Shown: piece after piece, positions 27,901 through 36,030 of the stretch | Numbering within the stretch: position 1 is the stretch's first letter | Layout: each line of letters begins with the position of its first letter | Assembly: GCA_963663265.2 (NCBI GenBank) | Contig: CAXXXM010000002.1 | Span: forward strand, 2,232,001 to 2,296,000 | Length of the DNA: 64,000 bases | Direction: 5' to 3' | From: JAEXOD01 sp963663265 | GTDB taxonomy: Bacteria > Bacteroidota > Ignavibacteria > Ignavibacteriales > Melioribacteraceae | Translations under genes and position numbers: made by a program | The notes under the pieces: model-generated | The model's input: the letters and a program-made list of their open reading frames with translations, nothing else | Database searches by the model: none | What the model was told of the DNA's origin: nothing

Positions 27901-29294
27901 CAGTCAAAACAAATGAACAGGGTGAAGATTTCTTATCTTTTCCAACTACACGAATGAATGTATCAAGTGCAAGCGGATATACCAAAAACTACAAGCCATC
28001 ATTAGTTGAATTTAACGGTGGTGCAAGAATGTGCTGGATTGGTGAAAGAACTATAAATGATGAAGATCCTGATTCGCCAAGTGAAATGCCCGAAACCAAT
28101 AATCGTGCAGACGTTAAAACATTATACAAAACAAATTCTTATGTCGAAAAAAGAGTAGTATTCAAAACACCAACTTATTATAGATATTGGAATTTTGGAA
28201 ACAATGTACAAGCACCGACAATAACAAAACCAAATGACAATACTGCATATATTGTGGGTTGGAATGAAACAACAAATAACAACAATAAGTTTGTAGATAA
28301 TACTTTAGATTTATCCCCAATCAAAAATTTTGGAATATCAGGGAGTTATGTACAAGTTGCAAATGCACCTACCAAACAAGAGATGGTTGGTTTAGTTTAT
28401 AATACAAGTGCAACACCTTATTCATTCACAAAGACAGAACAAATAGGCTATTACTATGGAATTCCTAAATCTTTAGAGGGTGAAAACGGTGGTCTTATTG
28501 CAGTCAACCATGGTAGACAAGGACTTGTAGTAAAAGACAGTCTGCAATTTTTCTTTGCATTGGGTGATATAACTAACGGCGATAAACCAGTAAATTTTAC
28601 ATCGATTCCGGAAGACTATGCAGTAACAAACTTAGAATCAGTAAATAATGCTTTGGTTAGCACACCATTCAGTATTAAAGACGGTGAAAGTTTCTTGTAT
28701 AGCGTACAATATGGTCTTATTGGCAGCCAAAATGCTCAATTACCGGTAAATAAATCGGTATCATTTAAGGTGAAATTATTAGACGCTAATACAAATGAAC
28801 TGATAAGAGAATTTGATAATGTTACTTATCAAGGTGCAAATATTCAAAAATATAATAATATTTTATATCAAGTTAATATTAATGGAATTGGAAGCAAAAC
28901 AGTTAAAATGTGCTTGGAAGTAAATGATAATTTAGGTGGAACGTATTCAATAACAGATAGATCAACAGATGATGATATTTTGGCAAAAGCAAATATCCAT
29001 TCTGTTAATTTAACTGAAAATATTAATATAACAAGTTATGATTTATTCCAAAATTATCCAAATCCATTTAATCCATCTACAACTATTTCATATCAAGTAC
29101 CGGACAATTGTAGAGTAACATTAAAGGTATTTGATGTATTAGGTAAAGAAGTAACAACCTTAGTTGATGAATACAAATCAAAAGGTAAATATGATGTACA
29201 GTTTAATGCAAAACACCTTGCAAGTGGAATGTATATATATCAAATAAAAGCCGGTGATTTTGTAAGTTCAAAGAAATTAATGCTGATGAAATAA
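24975..29294 (+). CDS. Very large T9SS-exported protein with HExxH zinc-protease motif
   Basis: 1439 residues. A signal peptide follows the start ('KILLCFLFVYGMICGQ'); the second Met at 24984 could also be the start. The segment 'VTVIMHEIMHGLGF' contains H196-E197...H200, a gluzincin/metzincin-like zinc motif, although the canonical metzincin third ligand at +10 is Thr. Residues about 446-526 form a chitobiase-like C-terminal domain ('PTISPLSGSFMDPQLVTITC'). The middle (about 540-1340) looks like a sialidase-like or other beta-propeller with 'YEKSTNNGGTWQLM'. The C-terminus is a T9SS type A sorting tail ('FQNYPNPFNPSTTISYQVP' ... 'SKKLMLMK'). It is predicted to be secreted to, or anchored on, the cell surface. 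It follows the lipoprotein paralogue by about 145 bp. Substrate is unknown. Confidence 0.8.
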   Translation: MYYMKLHVKILLCFLFVYGMICGQEVPFVEYYGEMVNASNACVKAPIILKSSALTETISTSEFQLTEPDNAYYKLTEDQRKAAKYVLSIFSKLIVSSVPIKVFITREDFGEITGSEPKPLAKSKATSYYNNNNTVPFLQNTQYPIALAEAIKGENLNTDNNEIEIILNKNENIPWNIDTMGLAVANKFDFVTVIMHEIMHGLGFATAAKCSTDSYSGSIGFAGFPQASANIYPTIFDKFIVNSLSSLPTYIYTITDASQIYNNLTGNSLYFRGPKTLELLSNMQLTNSLPKLYAPSTWSSGSSIAHFDENSYTATNNNSLMTPKLKMQEVIHSPGELGAIILEDLGFIVNPFITVTTPNNSTQWTRGTTCQVNITCNKAVFYGVNMIVKSGNTTYIDQGITINQGNNQYSIDIGNWFPEGYYNLFFEVDYKIIGKSEDFRVIPEVVATPTISPLSGSFMDPQLVTITCSTNGAQIFYAINDDPNGENAIQYSVPFTVNPPATIRAVGRKLNFTTSQVAQVIYTFSGVIVKQLTSNGIEFGNFDEWKNNSWMNHPTSTKLPKLDPTIVRADTNVQFTTEKYQRWLQNYENPTYLNWLSINLVNTTINDLTAKFENAYLTTIQTTIDGYPANISNAIKIKDPWLMMDIAGENKGRRNKGLAAEWVVMNTPFTPAYSTSQKGYVFKGVFPNAGGYNVQSLIPPYYSIGINNNPVYNNKTCYFQKWSQIPINNSVSAEFTNANSAETPVLFKQANAVITAELKGSLMSNNAGTFEENGQRKIIRTTYDNNLHAVYESMGKIWYEKSTNNGGTWQLMNNHQPLNTNEAKNPSIAFESNGYVFITFQEMVNSSSNIKVIMVNYEDDYLVSTQTLPTLYSDNTDIHPVIGIASYNSWIGFMLAWDITENLGVFAPGGIYYAFGKPNDNFTSIDWDTPQIMPLTNSTCSNPTVMGNRSNPAVFHFAYQQDVTSTSSSVWYQADTVKTNEQGEDFLSFPTTRMNVSSASGYTKNYKPSLVEFNGGARMCWIGERTINDEDPDSPSEMPETNNRADVKTLYKTNSYVEKRVVFKTPTYYRYWNFGNNVQAPTITKPNDNTAYIVGWNETTNNNNKFVDNTLDLSPIKNFGISGSYVQVANAPTKQEMVGLVYNTSATPYSFTKTEQIGYYYGIPKSLEGENGGLIAVNHGRQGLVVKDSLQFFFALGDITNGDKPVNFTSIPEDYAVTNLESVNNALVSTPFSIKDGESFLYSVQYGLIGSQNAQLPVNKSVSFKVKLLDANTNELIREFDNVTYQGANIQKYNNILYQVNINGIGSKTVKMCLEVNDNLGGTYSITDRSTDDDILAKANIHSVNLTENINITSYDLFQNYPNPFNPSTTISYQVPDNCRVTLKVFDVLGKEVTTLVDEYKSKGKYDVQFNAKHLASGMYIYQIKAGDFVSSKKLMLMK

Positions 29295-29340
29295 CTAAAG
29301 CAAGTTTAAGTGTTAAAGGTTGAAGGTTAAATGATTGAAT

Positions 29341-29373
29341 GCCGCCCAACAAAAAAACGTTGTGCGGCTTTTT
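29341..29373 (+). terminator. Rho-independent terminator after the T9SS metalloprotease
   Basis: The stem gccgc/gcggc is extended by caac/gttg with one mismatch, over an A-rich loop, and is followed by TTTTT. It lies about 47 bp after the stop. Confidence 0.75.
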
Positions 29374-30162
29374 AATGTAAAGATTTATTGTTGTTAATAT
29401 TCTGCTGGTATCTGCCTTTATTCTGGGTTTTTATGGTCTTACAAAAACAGTTGACCTTGTGCGACTTCCCTGAAGTCGAACTACTATTTGAGTTATGCAG
29501 CTAACGATGTGTGATTGCTCCGCAATCATTACGCAAATGATTGGTTTGTTGAAAAAAGTAAATATCTATGCTTACGATATTTATAGTCTATCATGTAATT
29601 AAGCCTCTCTGTCCCCGTAATTCATTACGGGGTTTTCTGCAATGTTTTAATCTCTTGCCCATGACTTCAGTCATGGGGAATAAAAAATATAAAAAACTTT
29701 GACTTTGGAAAAGTCAAACATCGTTAACATGTGAAATGTAAAGAAGTTAGCACTTCAGAGAAGTGCCATAAGTTATTCATAAAATGAAAATAATGATTAT
29801 ATTCCCATGACTAAAGTCATGGGCAATAAATAAAATGATTTTGCATAAAACCCCGCACTAAAGTACGGGGACAGAAATTCTAAATAATCCTCATCGCTTC
29901 ACGGTTTTGTCACTTGTTACACGTTACTTGTCACTCTTTCGCTGCTTTCCGTCACTTTATCGCACTTCGATTTTTCTTGTTTTATATTGCTTTATTCCCT
30001 AACTTTGTTAAAATGAGATGAAATAACTTATTTAAAAAGTAAAAGGAATAATTAATACAATTAATATAAAATATTGCAATATTTTGAATTAATACGGAAT
30101 AATTATTGTTACCTTGTGTAATGTAAAAAACTATTTTCAATTAATAACGAAGATACCTTTTT
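29374..30162. repeat. Second cluster of two-hairpin repeats and spacer before ccmC
   Basis: It has type I plus at 29462-29528, type II minus at 29613-29677, type I minus at 29700-29766 and type II plus at 29804-29870, in the same order and nearly the same sequence as the cluster at 18536-19046. It is followed by 'taatcctcatcgcttcacgg' and a short reversed GTGAC-word stretch. The last ~160 bp before ccmC is AT-rich and should contain its promoter; none was recognised. Confidence 0.8.
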
Positions 30163-30876
30163 ATGAATAAAATTCTGAAATCTACTCTGTTTATATTGAT
30201 GGGTTATGTAATAATTGCCGGAATTTCTTTCCCAATAATTGATGGAAAACCTGAACATTGGTATCAATTTCCAATGATTCCGGGATTGGAAGAAAAGGCA
30301 AAAATTATATTTTTTCACGTACCAACAGCCTGGCTTGCTGTAATTGCATTTTTAATGTCAATGATTTATGGAGTTAAATATTTAAAATCACAAAATCTTG
30401 ATAATGATGTTAAGTCGTATGTCGCAATGCAATTAGGAATGGTTTTTTGTGTTTTGGCAACTGTAACAGGCTCTATTTGGGCTAAATTTACTTGGGGTGC
30501 TTTTTGGCATTGGGATCCAAGAGAAACAAGTATTTTTATACTTTTGCTTATTTATGGTTCACTTTTTGCCTTAAGAAGTGCAATTGAAAATGAAGATAAA
30601 CGTGCTCGTCTTTCAGCCGTTTATTCAATATTTGCATTTTTAACTGTCCCTTTTTTTGTTTTTATTATGCCAAGAATAATGACAGGATTACATCCTGGAT
30701 CAGCAAATGACGATAGTGCCGGTCCAGTAGTTGATTTCCATATGGATAAAAATATGTATGTTGTATTTATTCTGTCTCTTGTTGCTTTTACACTTTTATA
30801 TTATTGGTTATTTAGATTGGGTTATAAATCGTTACTTGTTAAAGAAAAATTAGATAAAAAATTTATCACGAGGTAA
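30163..30876 (+). CDS. ccmC: Cytochrome c biogenesis heme-handling protein CcmC
   Basis: CcmC presents heme to CcmE at the outer face of the inner membrane. The 237-residue protein has about six membrane segments and the tryptophan-rich WWD motif 'WGAFWHWDPRETSIFILLL'. External heme-ligand His candidates occur in 'IIFFHVPTAW' and 'VVDFHMDKN'. It is the first gene of a tight ccmC-ccmD-ccmE-ccmF run: the downstream ccmD ATG begins 2 nt after its stop. The export ATPase genes ccmA/ccmB are not in this window. Confidence 0.93.
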   Translation: MNKILKSTLFILMGYVIIAGISFPIIDGKPEHWYQFPMIPGLEEKAKIIFFHVPTAWLAVIAFLMSMIYGVKYLKSQNLDNDVKSYVAMQLGMVFCVLATVTGSIWAKFTWGAFWHWDPRETSIFILLLIYGSLFALRSAIENEDKRARLSAVYSIFAFLTVPFFVFIMPRIMTGLHPGSANDDSAGPVVDFHMDKNMYVVFILSLVAFTLLYYWLFRLGYKSLLVKEKLDKKFITR

Positions 30877-30877
30877 T

Positions 30878-31042
30878 ATGGATAGTTTATTTTCATTTTT
30901 TGATAAAAATTCAATATATGTTGTTTTGGTTATAGTTTTAAGTATTTGGCTTGGAATTTACTTTTCACTTTTAAATATAGATAAACGTTTGAAAAAAATA
31001 GAACTTGAAATTGAGAAAGGAGAAAAACCGGATGAAGAATAA
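30878..31042 (+). CDS. ccmD: Small membrane protein, candidate CcmD
   Basis: A 54-residue ORF begins 1 nt after the ccmC stop. Its single membrane segment (about 13-32, 'IYVVLVIVLSIWLGIYFSL') is followed by a Lys/Glu-rich tail ('DKRLKKIELEIEKGEKPDEE'), the layout of CcmD, which helps release heme-loaded CcmE from CcmC. Its last 11 bases overlap the start of ccmE. Assignment rests on size, topology and position, since CcmD sequences are poorly conserved. Confidence 0.75.
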   Translation: MDSLFSFFDKNSIYVVLVIVLSIWLGIYFSLLNIDKRLKKIELEIEKGEKPDEE

Positions 31043-31418
31043 ATATTTATTCGGTGGATTAATTATTTTAGTATTTTTTTCTATCATGGCGTACTTATTT
31101 ACTCAAACCGATATTAAATACGAAAATGATTTTAGTAAAGTTGTTACTTCAACACATACTGTTAAGGCAACAGGGGCTTGGGTAAAATCCAAAAACTATT
31201 CGATGGATAAAGTAAATAATATGTTCTCTTTCTATATGGTCGATAATTTTGGGAAAGAGATAAAAGTTGTTTATAATGGAACTATTCCAAACAATTTTGA
31301 ATCATGTACAAGTGTTGTAGTAACAGGTAAATATAAAAACGGAAATTTTGTGGCTTCAGATATTTTAACTAAATGCCCTTCAAAATATGAAAGTCAAATG
31401 CCAAATACAAATTCATAA
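31032..31418 (+). CDS. ccmE: Heme chaperone CcmE, cysteine-type variant
   Basis: The start was placed at the ATG at 31032, giving 'MKNKYLFGGLIILVFFSIM' as a membrane anchor; it overlaps ccmD. The OB-fold domain follows (about 28-115). Classical CcmE binds heme through the His of HxxxY; here the motif is 'LTKCPSKYES' with C115 and Y119, i.e. CxxxY. This matches the Cys-type CcmE known from Desulfovibrio-like and archaeal systems. 128 residues is slightly short compared with E. coli CcmE. ccmF follows 10 bp downstream. Confidence 0.9.
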   Translation: MKNKYLFGGLIILVFFSIMAYLFTQTDIKYENDFSKVVTSTHTVKATGAWVKSKNYSMDKVNNMFSFYMVDNFGKEIKVVYNGTIPNNFESCTSVVVTGKYKNGNFVASDILTKCPSKYESQMPNTNS

Positions 31419-31428
31419 GGAATTTTGA

Positions 31429-33822
31429 ATGATTGGGAATATATTTTTAACAATTGCTTTATTAGCAGGAATTTTTACTACAATAATGTATTATTTAACT
31501 TACAAGGGTTTTACTAATACAATAAATAAAGCTCGGTTTGGATATCATGTAATGAGTGTTATGGTTATTGTTTCTTCAATACTATTATTAAATGCAATAC
31601 TAACACATCAGTATCAATATAAATATGTGTATGAATATAGCAATAGCGATTTGCCTATTGGTCTTTTGGTTTCTACTTTTTATGCGGGGCAGGAAGGAAG
31701 TTTTTTGTTATGGACATTGTTTACTGTTATAATAGGACTGATTTTATTAGAGTATACCGCTAAACGTGGGGATTTGGAACAAAGGGTGATGCTGATTTAT
31801 TCTATAATATCAACATTTATGCTGGTTATGATTAGTCCGGTATTAAAAAGTCCATTTACTTATATTTGGGCAGAAGTCTCATATATTGATGTAAAAAGTA
31901 TTAACCCAAATTTTTTTAATCTTTCATTTTTAAGTAATTTTATTTTTCAAGACCAAGGTGGGCAAAAGCAGTTCTTTCAGATAAGTAGTGAATCATATTC
32001 GCAGTTGTTAGCAAACGGAATAAATATAAATGACTTTATCATTCATGGTAAAGGGTTAAATCCATTATTGCAAAATTTTTGGATGCAGATTCATCCTCCA
32101 TTATTATTCGTGGGGTTTGCAATGTCAGCAGTTCCATATTCTTTTGCAATTGCTGCGTTAATTAAGAATGATTATAACGATTGGGTAAAACAATCTCTCC
32201 CTTGGGTATTGTTTGGGAATATGGTGCTTGGCTTAGCAATTATGTTAGGTGGTTATTGGGCATATGGAGTATTAGGATGGGGTGGTTATTGGGGATGGGA
32301 CCCGGTTGAAAATTCCTCGCTTGTTCCTTGGCTTGTGGGTGTTGCTTCAATTCATACTCTATTAGTACAGAAGAGAACACAAGAACTGCCGAACGGAAAA
32401 GGAAGATTTGTAAAAACAAATCTATTCCTTTCAATAATGACTTTTGTTCTTGTTATTTATTCAACATTTTTAACTCGCAGCGGTGTGTTAAGCGATGCCT
32501 CCGTGCATTCGTTTGTTGCTCCGGGTAGAATAGTATTCCTTTTTTTACTTTTTAATGTAGTTCTTTTTACGGGGATTGGACTAACAGCAATTTCAATTCG
32601 TTGGAAGTACTTGAATGAACATTTTAACTTTGAAGAAGATTTGTTGTCAAGAGAATTAGCACTATTTACAGGTGCAGTTACACTAATTGCTTCTGCCATT
32701 ATTATAATATTTGGTACATCTCTTCCAATATTTGGCAAAGGGGTTGAAATTTCGTTTTACAATAAATCTCATTTGCCTTTGGGGATTATTATTGGAGTTC
32801 TGATGGGTTTTAGTTTATTATTGAGGTGGAAAAGTACTACAAAAGAAGAAATAATAAAAAGCATGAAATTCCCCTTAATTGCTACTGCAATTATTTCGAT
32901 TGCAATATTTGTTACCGGTGGTATTTCAAATATTATGTTGGGTGTTTTTACGGTAACATCTGTTTTTGCGTTAATATTAAATTTTGAATACGTTATTAAA
33001 GTAATAGCCAAAAGAGTAGATCTTATTGGTGCTTACATTGCCCACATTGGTATAGCTGTTTTTATGCTTGGCGTAATAGCAACAGCAGGATTTACCGAAA
33101 AAAAAACAGTTGATTTAATTCAAGGCGAAACTATAAATATTCTTGGACAAAACTTAACGTTTACAGGTTACCAACCATTCCAAAATAATACAAAGTACGC
33201 ATTTAATATTGAAGTTGGAGATGGTAATGACAAAATAATAGCTAAGCCTGTAATGTATATTGCTGATTTTAACAATAGTTTAATGCGTGAACCCGATATA
33301 TTAAATCTAATTACAAAAGACTATTATATTGAACCTCTTGGGTATAACGAAGACCAAAGTAATGATGGGAATGTTGTAATAATTAAAAAAGGGGAAGAGT
33401 ATAATTACGAAAACTCAAAAATTCTCTTTACCGGATTTGACTTTCCTCAGGATGCCATGCAGGCAATGAGTGATGGTAAAGGTTTTCAAATTGGGGCAAA
33501 TTTTATTGTTGTTACTAACGGAAAAACTGATTCAGCACAAGCTTTTATGAAAAGCGAAGGGAGTGAAAGAAAATTTGTTCCCGCTGAAGTACCAAATGCC
33601 GACCTAAGAATTGAATTGTTAAATTTAGATGCTTCAGGTACAGTTAATGTAAAATTTGCAAAATTATCAGATCCAAATTTAGTATATAAAAAGAATCCAC
33701 CATCCTTATCGGTTGAAGTTAGTACTAAACCATTTATAATTTTAGTATGGTTAGGTGTGTTATTAATGGTAATTGGATTTATTGTAGCGGTAATTAGAAG
33801 AACTAAAGAATCACACACATAA
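31429..33822 (+). CDS. ccmF: Cytochrome c heme lyase subunit CcmF
   Basis: CcmF transfers heme from CcmE to apocytochrome c. The 797-residue polytopic protein has the WWD domain 'GWGGYWGWDPVENSSLVPW' and the heme-ligand-region motifs 'QIHPPLLFVGFA' and 'SVHSFVAPGR'. The C-terminal half has a periplasmic OB-like region (about 560-770) before the last membrane segment. It is longer than E. coli CcmF (647) because of this region and loop insertions. It closes the ccm operon and is followed by a bidirectional terminator. ccmG and ccmH are absent here. Confidence 0.95.
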   Translation: MIGNIFLTIALLAGIFTTIMYYLTYKGFTNTINKARFGYHVMSVMVIVSSILLLNAILTHQYQYKYVYEYSNSDLPIGLLVSTFYAGQEGSFLLWTLFTVIIGLILLEYTAKRGDLEQRVMLIYSIISTFMLVMISPVLKSPFTYIWAEVSYIDVKSINPNFFNLSFLSNFIFQDQGGQKQFFQISSESYSQLLANGININDFIIHGKGLNPLLQNFWMQIHPPLLFVGFAMSAVPYSFAIAALIKNDYNDWVKQSLPWVLFGNMVLGLAIMLGGYWAYGVLGWGGYWGWDPVENSSLVPWLVGVASIHTLLVQKRTQELPNGKGRFVKTNLFLSIMTFVLVIYSTFLTRSGVLSDASVHSFVAPGRIVFLFLLFNVVLFTGIGLTAISIRWKYLNEHFNFEEDLLSRELALFTGAVTLIASAIIIIFGTSLPIFGKGVEISFYNKSHLPLGIIIGVLMGFSLLLRWKSTTKEEIIKSMKFPLIATAIISIAIFVTGGISNIMLGVFTVTSVFALILNFEYVIKVIAKRVDLIGAYIAHIGIAVFMLGVIATAGFTEKKTVDLIQGETINILGQNLTFTGYQPFQNNTKYAFNIEVGDGNDKIIAKPVMYIADFNNSLMREPDILNLITKDYYIEPLGYNEDQSNDGNVVIIKKGEEYNYENSKILFTGFDFPQDAMQAMSDGKGFQIGANFIVVTNGKTDSAQAFMKSEGSERKFVPAEVPNADLRIELLNLDASGTVNVKFAKLSDPNLVYKKNPPSLSVEVSTKPFIILVWLGVLLMVIGFIVAVIRRTKESHT

Positions 33823-33830
33823 AAATTATA

Positions 33831-33856
33831 AAAGGCTGATTAATTCAGCCTTTTTT
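33831..33856. terminator. Bidirectional terminator between ccmF and the convergent outer-membrane gene
   Basis: The 9-bp stem aaaggctga/tcagccttt with loop ttaat is followed by T6 on the plus strand; the plus strand also has A's in front, so it works for the minus-strand gene as well. It sits between the two convergent stop codons. Confidence 0.85.
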
Positions 33857-33862
33857 GTTTTC

Positions 33863-34396
33863 TTAAAAATTAATGTTAAATCCCAAGTTCGCAGTAGGCC
33901 ATATTGCAAGTTTATTTTCTTTCTGCTTGGTTACCATAACTCCAAACTCATATTGTAATACTATCCAAGAATGAAACACTTTTTTCCTTTCTGTAGAAAG
34001 TTCAAAAGAGTAACCTTCTACACCATGGATTTTCCCAAAACCATTAGTAAGTAATGAAACACTAATTGATATGTTTTTTAAGAGCCTATTTTCTGGAATT
34101 GAATATGTGTATTTTAAGCCATACCCTAAGCCAAACTCTACATCATAACCTTCCCAGTAAGGAACCGTGTTGAGTTTAAGAAGTACTGCGTTCCTAATGT
34201 CAATATTATAACCAACTCCAATTGCATGCCATTCAAAAAAACCTAAAGTATATTGAAAGTGAACATGACTGATCTCGCTTTGATATGGTGTTGGGGTGAT
34301 TTGGGCTAAAACTGAATCCTCCGGAGTAATATTTTGTGCTACTAAAGAAGAAAAAATAAAAAATAAAATAATTATTACCTTATTAATAGAGTTCAT
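33863..34396 (-). CDS. Small outer-membrane-like protein of unknown function
   Basis: The 177-residue protein has a signal peptide ('MNSINKVIIILFFIFSSLVAQ') and an alternating aromatic/hydrophobic pattern ('VHFQYTLGFFEWHAIGVGYN', 'YDVEFGLGYGLKYTYSI', 'ILNSWIVLQYEFGV'-like segments) ending in 'ANLGFNINF', with a terminal Phe as in outer-membrane barrels. This suggests an eight-strand beta-barrel or related protein. No specific family was recognised. It is monocistronic and convergent with ccmF. Confidence 0.6.
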   Translation of the reverse strand: MNSINKVIIILFFIFSSLVAQNITPEDSVLAQITPTPYQSEISHVHFQYTLGFFEWHAIGVGYNIDIRNAVLLKLNTVPYWEGYDVEFGLGYGLKYTYSIPENRLLKNISISVSLLTNGFGKIHGVEGYSFELSTERKKVFHSWIVLQYEFGVMVTKQKENKLAIWPTANLGFNINF

Positions 34397-34547
34397 AGTT
34401 TATATCTTTTTTGTTAAATTATTAATTGAGGTAATAAAAAACCATCCTTTACATTACCTTATTACCAAAATATGGAAAGACGAATGAATTGTCAAGGCAT
34501 AAGGTTAGCCAATTTATATGGTAGGTAATTTTCTAACAACATTTGTG

Positions 34548-35648
34548 TTATTTTTTAACATAAACAAGTTTTTGAACTTCAGAAAATTCAGAGTTAACCA
34601 AGCTGTATTTGTAAAGTCCGCTATTAAAGTTTTTCGGGAACCATAAAAATTGGTAAGTACCGGGTTTTAAACTTACAGCAAATAATTCTTCCATTAGTTC
34701 ATTTTGCAAATTATTAACCGTTAACCGATAGTTCGATTCTTTAATTATAGAAAACTGAATTGATGTTGATACAGAAAATGGATTAGGTTCATTTTGAAAA
34801 AGTTTAAAGTTTAACGGAATTTCAGAATTTACTGTTTTAATCATTTCCTTTTTTAATACTTTAATAAGTGGGCATGTTCTATTTCTGATAATTATTTCGC
34901 GACCAAGTTGTAAGTATGTATCTGCACCTTTTGATTTAACATTATACAAGATAATAGGTCTATTATAGAATGTCGATTCCGATATAGCAGAATTTTTTGG
35001 AATTATTGTGGTAAAAAGGAATTTCCCGAAATATTTATAAATTTGCTCTTCAGTAAATTTTGAAGCTTTTGTGTTAGTTTCAAACATAGTAAGAAGAATA
35101 CCTTCTACAAAAATAGAATTATTATAACGTTCTTTTATAAACTTTAAGTATTTAGTAAGTCTTTTTAGGGCGGAGATTGAAAAATTTTCAGACTTGATAG
35201 GAATTAAAACAGAATTTGTGGCGGCTAACACTAAAGTAGTGATTCCATCTAAGTAAGGAGGAGAGTCGAAAATGATGAAGTCGTAAATTTCCGCACCGGA
35301 TTCCAATATATTTCTTAAAAGAAGTTGATTAGAAGTTAAAAAACTTAAACGTTTTTCGTGCTCTACATCGGGGAAATGAGCAGGAATAAAATCTAATAGT
35401 TCCATTTCAGTTTTCAAAATCACTTGTTTAAGAGACTTTGAATAAGTTAACAAGTCAATTAAACCGGAATTCAAATCAGCAGAATTAAAACCTAAAAGTT
35501 GACTACAAGAACCGGAGGGATCGCAATCAATTAGAAGGCATTTTTTGCCTTGAATGGCTAAACTAACCGCTAAGTTAACAGCGGTTGTAGTTTTACCAAC
35601 TCCACCTTTGGGTAATACAATTGCTATCCTTTTTTGCAAATTAACCAC
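34548..35648 (-). CDS. ParA-family ATPase fused to a T9SS-tail-like C-terminal domain
   Basis: Residues about 6-255 are a ParA/Soj ATPase: deviant Walker A 'KGGVGKTT' (14-21), 'LLIDCDPSGSCSQ', switch II 'DFIIFDSPPYLDG' and 'ILLTMFETNTKASK'. From residue about 277 to 366 a T9SS type A tail-like domain follows: 'LFQNEPNPFSVSTSIQFSI' ... 'GLYKYSLVNSEFSEVQKL' ending 'VYVKK'. There is no signal peptide, which fits a cytoplasmic ATPase but not a secreted cargo. The start is GTG at 35648; a TTG four codons in is an alternative. No parB is adjacent. It is divergent from rpmH. Confidence 0.85.
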   Translation of the reverse strand: MVNLQKRIAIVLPKGGVGKTTTAVNLAVSLAIQGKKCLLIDCDPSGSCSQLLGFNSADLNSGLIDLLTYSKSLKQVILKTEMELLDFIPAHFPDVEHEKRLSFLTSNQLLLRNILESGAEIYDFIIFDSPPYLDGITTLVLAATNSVLIPIKSENFSISALKRLTKYLKFIKERYNNSIFVEGILLTMFETNTKASKFTEEQIYKYFGKFLFTTIIPKNSAISESTFYNRPIILYNVKSKGADTYLQLGREIIIRNRTCPLIKVLKKEMIKTVNSEIPLNFKLFQNEPNPFSVSTSIQFSIIKESNYRLTVNNLQNELMEELFAVSLKPGTYQFLWFPKNFNSGLYKYSLVNSEFSEVQKLVYVKK

Positions 35649-35884
35649 GCTAAAAGTTTGAATTAATACCTAATTTAGGTTTAAATATTGTTTTAATCAA
35701 GAAAAAACATGGAATTGACTTATATTTTAATTAAAATTGCATTACATTAAATATATAGATAAAATAATATTTTTGCATTTTAACCATAAAAATTACAAAT
35801 AGCAGGCTTTAAACGTATATTTTTATTTGTATTTTGCAAAAAAAATTCATAAATTTGTATTCTTTGCAAAAAACAGGTGGATAG

Positions 35885-36028
35885 ATGAAAAGAACATTTC
35901 AGCCAAGTAATCGGAAGAGAAAAAATAAACATGGTTTCCGTGCAAGAATGGCAACCAAGAATGGCAGAAAAGTATTAGCTGCCAGAAGAGCACGTGGTAG
36001 AAAAAAATTAACAGTTAGCGATGAATAG
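35885..36028 (+). CDS. rpmH: 50S ribosomal protein L34
   Basis: 47 residues, beginning 'MKRTFQPSNRKRKNKHGFRA' and ending 'GRKKLTVSDE', the near-invariant L34 sequence. AGGTGG lies just upstream of the ATG. The gene is followed 2 nt later by rnpA, the standard rpmH-rnpA pairing. Confidence 0.98.
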   Translation: MKRTFQPSNRKRKNKHGFRARMATKNGRKVLAARRARGRKKLTVSDE

Positions 36029-36030
36029 TC

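Noticed and set aside
18536..29870. RAYT-type transposase that would explain the palindromic repeats
   Set aside because: No tyrosine-type REP transposase is encoded in this window; only an IS1182-like DDE transposase is present, and its ends do not match the repeats.
35649..35884. Possible replication origin between parA and rpmH
   Set aside because: No dnaA, dnaN or parB lies nearby and no cluster of TTATCCACA-like boxes was seen. A full-genome GC-skew plot would be needed.
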